This document shows positions 6,050-9,130 of a stretch of DNA of 9,130 nt, piece after piece (position 1 is the stretch's first letter; each line of letters opens with the position of its first letter). Source of the DNA: an uncultured Parvibacter sp. (GTDB lineage: Bacteria > Actinomycetota > Coriobacteriia > Coriobacteriales > Eggerthellaceae); NCBI GenBank assembly GCA_910587945.1, contig CAJUNI010000080.1, forward strand, positions 1 through 9,130, given 5' to 3'. The notes below the pieces were generated by a model, which was not told the origin of the DNA, ran no database searches, and saw only the letters and a list, made by a program, of their open reading frames with translations. The translations under genes were made by a program, and so were the position numbers.

Positions 6050-7441
6050 TTAATCCCAGGGATTCGGTTCGAAGAAGGGGGTTATCTCCGGCCGGTCGGA
6101 GTAGGGGTCATAGCCGTCGTCGTCTTCATTTTCTGCCCGACAAAAGGGATCCGGAGCTTGGTGTAAGGATGACTTGGCCGCTACCCTTGTCGGCTGGGCT
6201 GCTGCGCTTCCGGTGGCCGCACCGCTTGACAGTCCCGCCTCGCGGGCTGCTGCTTTTTGGGCGGCAAGCTCGCTCGGGAGTGGCGTGCGTTCGTAGTGAA
6301 CGTGAGGAGCGGGTTTCGGGAGATTGGTGGACGAGTCTATTGTGGCGGGAGCTGTTGTCGGAGCGGGCTCTGGAAGGATAGGGGACGGGACTGCCGTGGC
6401 GAAACCCGCCGTCGAGGCAGGCTCAGAGACGCTGGATGACGGGATTGTTGCGGTATCTGCCCGCGGGGCAGGAGCATCCTCCGCGCTTTCAGCAGGGGCG
6501 GCTTCCGGGGTGCGCTCGCTGTGCGCCGAGCCGTCCAGGCTGTAGGGCGTCGTTTGGTAGACATAGTAGTTCAGCCAATTGGTATAGAGCAGCTGGGCGT
6601 GAGCGCGCCAGGTAGATTGTGGCACCGCTTCAGGATTGTCCTCGGGAAAATAATGGAGGGGGAAGGGAGCATCAGGACCTTTGGCCCGGTCGCGGGCGTA
6701 TTCGGCTGCCAAGGTGTTGGCGTCGTATTCGGGATGGCCGAACACAAAGAAGTTCTGGCTGTCTTTGCTTTTGGCAATATAGACCCCTGCTTCCGGGGAA
6801 TCAGCAATAATCTCAAGATCTGGACAGGCCTCAATGGCCTCTGCACTTACTTCGGTGTAGCGCGAATGAGGGGCTGCAAATTGGTCGTCAAAGCCGCGCA
6901 CTAAGGGGGAGGTTCGCTTCACCAAGCGGTGTTGAAACACCCCGGTTCGCTTTGCGGGCAGTTCGTATTTGGGTACGCCGTAGTGGTAGTAAATGCCTGC
7001 TTGAGCACCCCAGCAAATGTGCAGTGTGGAATGCACGTTGGTTTTGGACCATTCCATAATGGCGCAGAGTTCATCCCAATAATCCACGTCCTGGAAATCG
7101 AGCTTTTCCACCGGTGCGCCGGTGATAATCAGCCCGTCGAAGTAGCGGTCTTTTACCTGGTCAAAGGTGGTGTAGAAGGTCTCTAGGTGCTCTTCGGGTA
7201 CGTGATGGGCATCATGGCTTGAGGTATGAAGCAGCTCCACATGAATTTGTAGGGGCGTATTGGCCAGCTTCCGCAGGATTTGTGTTTCGGTGGTAATTTT
7301 GGTGGGCATCAGATTGAGCAGTAAGAGCTTCAAGGGCCGAATGTCCTGATGCATAGCCCGATGCTCGGTCATTACGAAAATATTTTCGCTTTCAAGAGCC
7401 TGGGTGGCAGGCAATGAATCGGGAATACGAATGGGCACCAT
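6050..7441 (-). CDS. metA: Homoserine O-acyltransferase (probably acetyl-CoA using) with long carboxy-terminal tail
   Basis: MetA transfers an acyl group from CoA to the hydroxyl of homoserine, the first committed step to methionine. Residues 1-301 align without visible gaps to E. coli MetA from PIRIPDSLPA to TNWLNYYVYQTTPYSL. Counting from the ATG at 7441, catalytic Cys143 sits in HICWGAQAG, and His236 and Glu238 in GHPEYD; these equal E. coli 142, 235 and 237. Position 112 (E. coli 111) is Glu in TGAPVEKLDF. In this family Glu there marks acetyl-CoA use and Gly succinyl-CoA use, so homoserine O-acetyltransferase is predicted. The usual length is near 305 residues. This one has 463, with an extra tail rich in Ala, Pro, Ser, Thr and Glu. 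Start choice: AAGGAGG (7450-7444) lies 2 bases before the ATG at 7441 and 5 before a GTG at 7438. The GTG start would give the family-typical MPIRIP. A TTG at 7465 is less likely. It lies 55 bases downstream of the ZIP gene on the same strand, with no terminator between, so an operon is plausible. Confidence 0.93.
   Translation of the reverse strand: MVPIRIPDSLPATQALESENIFVMTEHRAMHQDIRPLKLLLLNLMPTKITTETQILRKLANTPLQIHVELLHTSSHDAHHVPEEHLETFYTTFDQVKDRYFDGLIITGAPVEKLDFQDVDYWDELCAIMEWSKTNVHSTLHICWGAQAGIYYHYGVPKYELPAKRTGVFQHRLVKRTSPLVRGFDDQFAAPHSRYTEVSAEAIEACPDLEIIADSPEAGVYIAKSKDSQNFFVFGHPEYDANTLAAEYARDRAKGPDAPFPLHYFPEDNPEAVPQSTWRAHAQLLYTNWLNYYVYQTTPYSLDGSAHSERTPEAAPAESAEDAPAPRADTATIPSSSVSEPASTAGFATAVPSPILPEPAPTTAPATIDSSTNLPKPAPHVHYERTPLPSELAAQKAAAREAGLSSGAATGSAAAQPTRVAAKSSLHQAPDPFCRAENEDDDGYDPYSDRPEITPFFEPNPWD
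6053..6535 (-). other. Low-complexity carboxy-terminal extension of MetA
   Basis: About 161 codons follow the normal end of the MetA fold. Residues 303-380 are Pro/Ala/Ser/Thr/Glu-rich with recurring EPA, KPA and PAP steps. Residues 381-425 contain an Ala-rich, probably helical piece around SELAAQKAAAREAG. Residues 429-463 are acidic and aromatic (ENEDDDGYDPYSD, then PFFEPNPWD at the very end). There is no stop codon or frameshift between core and tail. No domain family is recognised. A flexible linker ending in a short recognition peptide is one reading. Confidence 0.85.
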
Positions 7442-7496
7442 AACCTCCTTGAGTACTGCAGGCAAGTCACCCGACAGACCAAGGAAGGGCGGCTTG

Positions 7497-8363
7497 TTAT
7501 AGGAAGATAATAACCATGCCCAAAAGAATGCCAGCCATCACAGCAAAAGCCGGTGTCTTTGAGCGGCACAAAAGGTAGGCCTCGGGAAGGATTTCGCCAA
7601 AGACCACGTAGAGCATAGCGCCGCTGGCAAAGCCCAAGCTGGCGCACAGACCAAAGGGTCCAATGTCGCCCAACCAGAGTCCCAGCCAAGCACCGAGGAG
7701 GGTAGGGAGGCCACAGGCAGCCGTCAGCAACACCGCTTTGGTGCGACCCATGCCACCGCTGATCAGCGGAACGGCTACCGCCATGCCTTCCGGAATGTTG
7801 TGCAGGCCAATGAGTACGGCCATGATCATGCCCGTGCCCAGCATGAGGTCATCAGAAATGGCGAAGCTCGCACCAATAGTCATACCTTCGGGGATGTTGT
7901 GCAGGGCAATGGCACAGGCCATAACAATGCCCGCGACCACCAAAGAGGCCCGGGAGCCACCTTCGCGCAGGTGCTCGTTTAAGTGGTCGGCATGAATGAG
8001 CTCGTCGATATCATCATGGGTGTTGGGGTGGGCAGCATCGGCCGTGTGGGGGACCTCTTTGCGCGTGTGATTATCAATAATGTAATTCAATCCGTAGACC
8101 ACGATCACACCAAGCACAATGGCCAGCACTACAAGGAATACCCCGTGATCAGTCAGGGTTTCGCTAGCCTCAATGGCTTCAGCTAACAGATCGAAACACA
8201 CCATGGCGGTCATAACACCACCGGCAAAGGCCAGAAGAATACTTACGACGCGATTGGACTCGCTTTTAAAGAGAGCTCCAACCACACCGCCGAGGCCAGT
8301 TCCTCCTGCTCCAGCAATAAGCGTAACTATGGTGACAAAGGCAAACGGACTCAATGATTCCAC
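7497..8363 (-). CDS. ZIP-family divalent metal transporter
   Basis: This 288-residue inner-membrane protein has about eight hydrophobic segments, as in the ZIP (ZupT/GufA-like) family that brings zinc, iron or other divalent metals into the cytoplasm. The metal-site motifs HNIPEG (155-160) and HNIPEG (188-193, followed by MAVAVPL) define membrane segments 4 and 5. The loop between segments 3 and 4 (about 98-135) carries many histidines and acids (HTADAAHPNTHDD, HADHLNEH), typical of metal sensing or delivery. GEILPEA (256-262) lies in a later segment. Length and motif order are normal and nothing looks damaged. The start is GTG at 8363 with only a weak GGAT-type ribosome site; a TTG at 8354 is an alternative. 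Substrate cannot be told from sequence. metA follows 55 bases downstream on the same strand. Confidence 0.93.
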   Translation of the reverse strand: MESLSPFAFVTIVTLIAGAGGTGLGGVVGALFKSESNRVVSILLAFAGGVMTAMVCFDLLAEAIEASETLTDHGVFLVVLAIVLGVIVVYGLNYIIDNHTRKEVPHTADAAHPNTHDDIDELIHADHLNEHLREGGSRASLVVAGIVMACAIALHNIPEGMTIGASFAISDDLMLGTGMIMAVLIGLHNIPEGMAVAVPLISGGMGRTKAVLLTAACGLPTLLGAWLGLWLGDIGPFGLCASLGFASGAMLYVVFGEILPEAYLLCRSKTPAFAVMAGILLGMVIIFL

Positions 8364-8399
8364 GGTGATCCATCCAATATCGACAATAGGTTTGTCTCT

Positions 8400-8405
8400 A
8401 TCATA
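8400..8405 (-). promoter_or_regulatory. Weak candidate -10 box for the ZIP gene
   Basis: On the minus strand TATGAT (8405-8400) lies about 37 bases upstream of the GTG at 8363. No convincing -35 hexamer or metal-regulator box (Fur, Zur or DtxR type) was recognised around it. Confidence 0.25.
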
Positions 8406-8851
8406 GTGGAGTGCATTGTTTTATGGAGGTAGGGAAGGTTCTCTGTCCCATTGTTGTAAGGGAAAGGAACCCCAAAGGCTCCCGAGGAGACCTCAGGCAG
8501 TGGTGTAGGGGACCCGGATCACTCAGAGGGGCGAGGTCGACAGGGATCCGAAACTTCCGCCCCTGCGACCTTGTTACCTTGTTCCTTTGGGCTCGAATGC
8601 GAGAGATTCAAGGATAGGGATGCGCTAAAATATCCCCTTGCCTAAGCGAATGTGGGGAAGGGGGCCTCCTTCGCAGTTCGGTTTCGGCCGACAAGGCGCC
8701 AAGGCGAAAATCAAAGAGAAACTACGTACTGGCACTCGGGACTGAACTCCCGTGGAGGGAACAGGTTTGTCTTCGTTCGCCTTTGCAGGGCGCAGGATGT
8801 TGGATGAGATGACAAAAGTCATCTCCGCCTAAGGGGGTTCCGTTGGAAGCA
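8406..8851. other. Region without a convincing protein gene, rich in complementary segments
   Basis: No reading frame here has a protein-like sequence with a ribosome site. Instead, many segments can pair. In the left part, AAAGGAAC (8463-8470) pairs with GTTCCTTT (8581-8588), while the adjacent CCCAAAGG (8471-8478) pairs with the overlapping CCTTTGGG (8584-8591). AGGGGCG (8527-8533) pairs with CGCCCCT (8558-8564), while AGGTCG (8534-8539) pairs with CGACCT (8566-8571). In the right part, CCGACA (8688-8693), GCGCC (8696-8700) and AAGGCGAA (8701-8708) pair in nested order with TGTTGG (8798-8803), GGCGC (8789-8793) and TTCGCCTT (8776-8783), around an inner hairpin CGGGA/TCCCG. A weak -10, TAAAAT (8626-8631), precedes the right part. 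It could be the structured leader of the gene at 8852, a separate small RNA, or remnant DNA. It matches no riboswitch consensus that I can recall. Confidence 0.4.
8806..8825 (+). promoter_or_regulatory. Perfect 8-bp dyad upstream of the right-edge gene
   Basis: GAGATGAC (8806-8813), AAAA, GTCATCTC (8818-8825) is a perfect inverted repeat ending 26 bases before the ATG at 8852. As RNA it is a stable 8-bp stem with a tetraloop; as DNA it looks like an operator. No T-run follows on the plus strand, so a terminator is unlikely. Confidence 0.45.
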
Positions 8852-9130
8852 ATGCTTGAAAAAACTTCCTCTTCGTCGGCAGGTACAACACCAGAGAAAA
8901 TAATGATTGGAACCAGCGGCTACGTCTTCTTCATGACGTGGCTGTTTCTGCTTTTTATACCTAGTGTGGGAGGGGTTGCGGGTGTCTCCGTTCCGCTTCA
9001 TGAGTGTCTGCTGCGCGTGGCATTGTTGGTGGCTATGATGGCGGCTCAAGGGGTGGGACGCTGTTTTGCCGACAAGCTCGTAGGACGGCGCGTCATGATC
9101 GGTATGGCGTGCATGGGGGCCGTGCTGGCA
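8852..9130 (+). CDS. Multi-pass membrane protein, amino-terminal part, possibly a membrane-anchored LuxR-type regulator
   Basis: Ninety-three codons are visible and the gene runs off the right edge. After a short Ser/Thr-rich amino end (MLEKTSSSSAGTTPEK) come three hydrophobic segments near residues 24-44 (from YVFFMTWLFLLFIPS), 51-68 and 79-93, separated by short charged turns such as CFADKLVGRR (71-80). Major-facilitator-like membrane halves of this kind are found at the front of many coriobacterial proteins that end in a LuxR-type helix-turn-helix. No DNA-binding part is visible here, so that is only a guess; a plain transporter is equally possible. The start could be the ATG at 8852 (GGAAG close by) or an in-frame TTG at 8843, which has AAGGGGG 5 bases upstream. 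Confidence 0.75.
   Translation, partial: MLEKTSSSSAGTTPEKIMIGTSGYVFFMTWLFLLFIPSVGGVAGVSVPLHECLLRVALLVAMMAAQGVGRCFADKLVGRRVMIGMACMGAVLA

Noticed and set aside
6257..6545. Plus-strand frames of 60-73 codons opposite the metA tail
   Set aside because: They are Gly/Ala/Arg-rich mirror products of the low-complexity metA tail and lack ribosome-binding sites.
8411..8617. 68-codon plus-strand frame starting MHCFMEVGK
   Set aside because: No family-like pattern is present and the composition is like random translation. The region is better described by its pairing segments.
8528..8760. tmRNA-like fragments (GGTCGACAGGG near the left, a T-arm-like CGGGA/TCCCG hairpin near the right)
   Set aside because: The two lie only about 210 bases apart. 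The T-loop lacks the TTCRA consensus, no CCA-type 3' end follows, and no tag frame ends in a proper stop.

Overview
The window reads as chromosome of a moderately GC-rich actinobacterium, most likely of the class Coriobacteriia (Eggerthellaceae-like). That placement is an inference. It rests on the style of the MoaE-like protein at the left edge, the lysA-hom-HAD order, and a membrane protein at the right edge that resembles the amino-terminal part of coriobacterial membrane-anchored LuxR regulators. I see no transposase, integrase, phage gene, CRISPR array, tRNA or rRNA.

Layout. Bases 1-243 (minus) hold the amino-terminal part of a molybdopterin-synthase large-subunit (MoaE) type protein. 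Bases 244-661 are a divergent intergenic region with candidate promoters in both directions and a possibly broken small reading frame. Next, on the plus strand, come lysA (662-2017), a 164-bp gap with four dyad-symmetric elements, hom (2182-3465), a HAD phosphatase (3474-4169), and a 563-residue membrane protein with a charged helical amino-terminal half and a CmpB-type membrane domain (4217-5908). A GC-rich, hairpin-dense spacer (5909-6049) separates this rightward block from a leftward one: a ZIP metal transporter (8363-7497) followed by metA (7441-6050). Then comes about 490 bp without a convincing protein gene but with many complementary segments (8364-8851), and the start of a multi-pass membrane protein running off the right edge (8852-9130).

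How the genes fit together. Three genes belong to the aspartate-family amino acid pathway. LysA makes lysine from meso-diaminopimelate, Hom makes homoserine from aspartate semialdehyde, and MetA acylates homoserine towards methionine. MetA carries Glu at the position equivalent to E. coli residue 111, which predicts use of acetyl-CoA rather than succinyl-CoA. It also has a roughly 160-residue low-complexity carboxy-terminal tail that is not part of the normal family fold.

The points most worth a second look are the MetA tail, the unassigned structured-looking DNA at about 8460-8850, the dyads between lysA and hom, and the repeat-bearing cytoplasmic domain of the CmpB-type membrane protein. 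I do not see a clear new multi-gene system here. Most of the window is ordinary metabolism with some unusual decorations.
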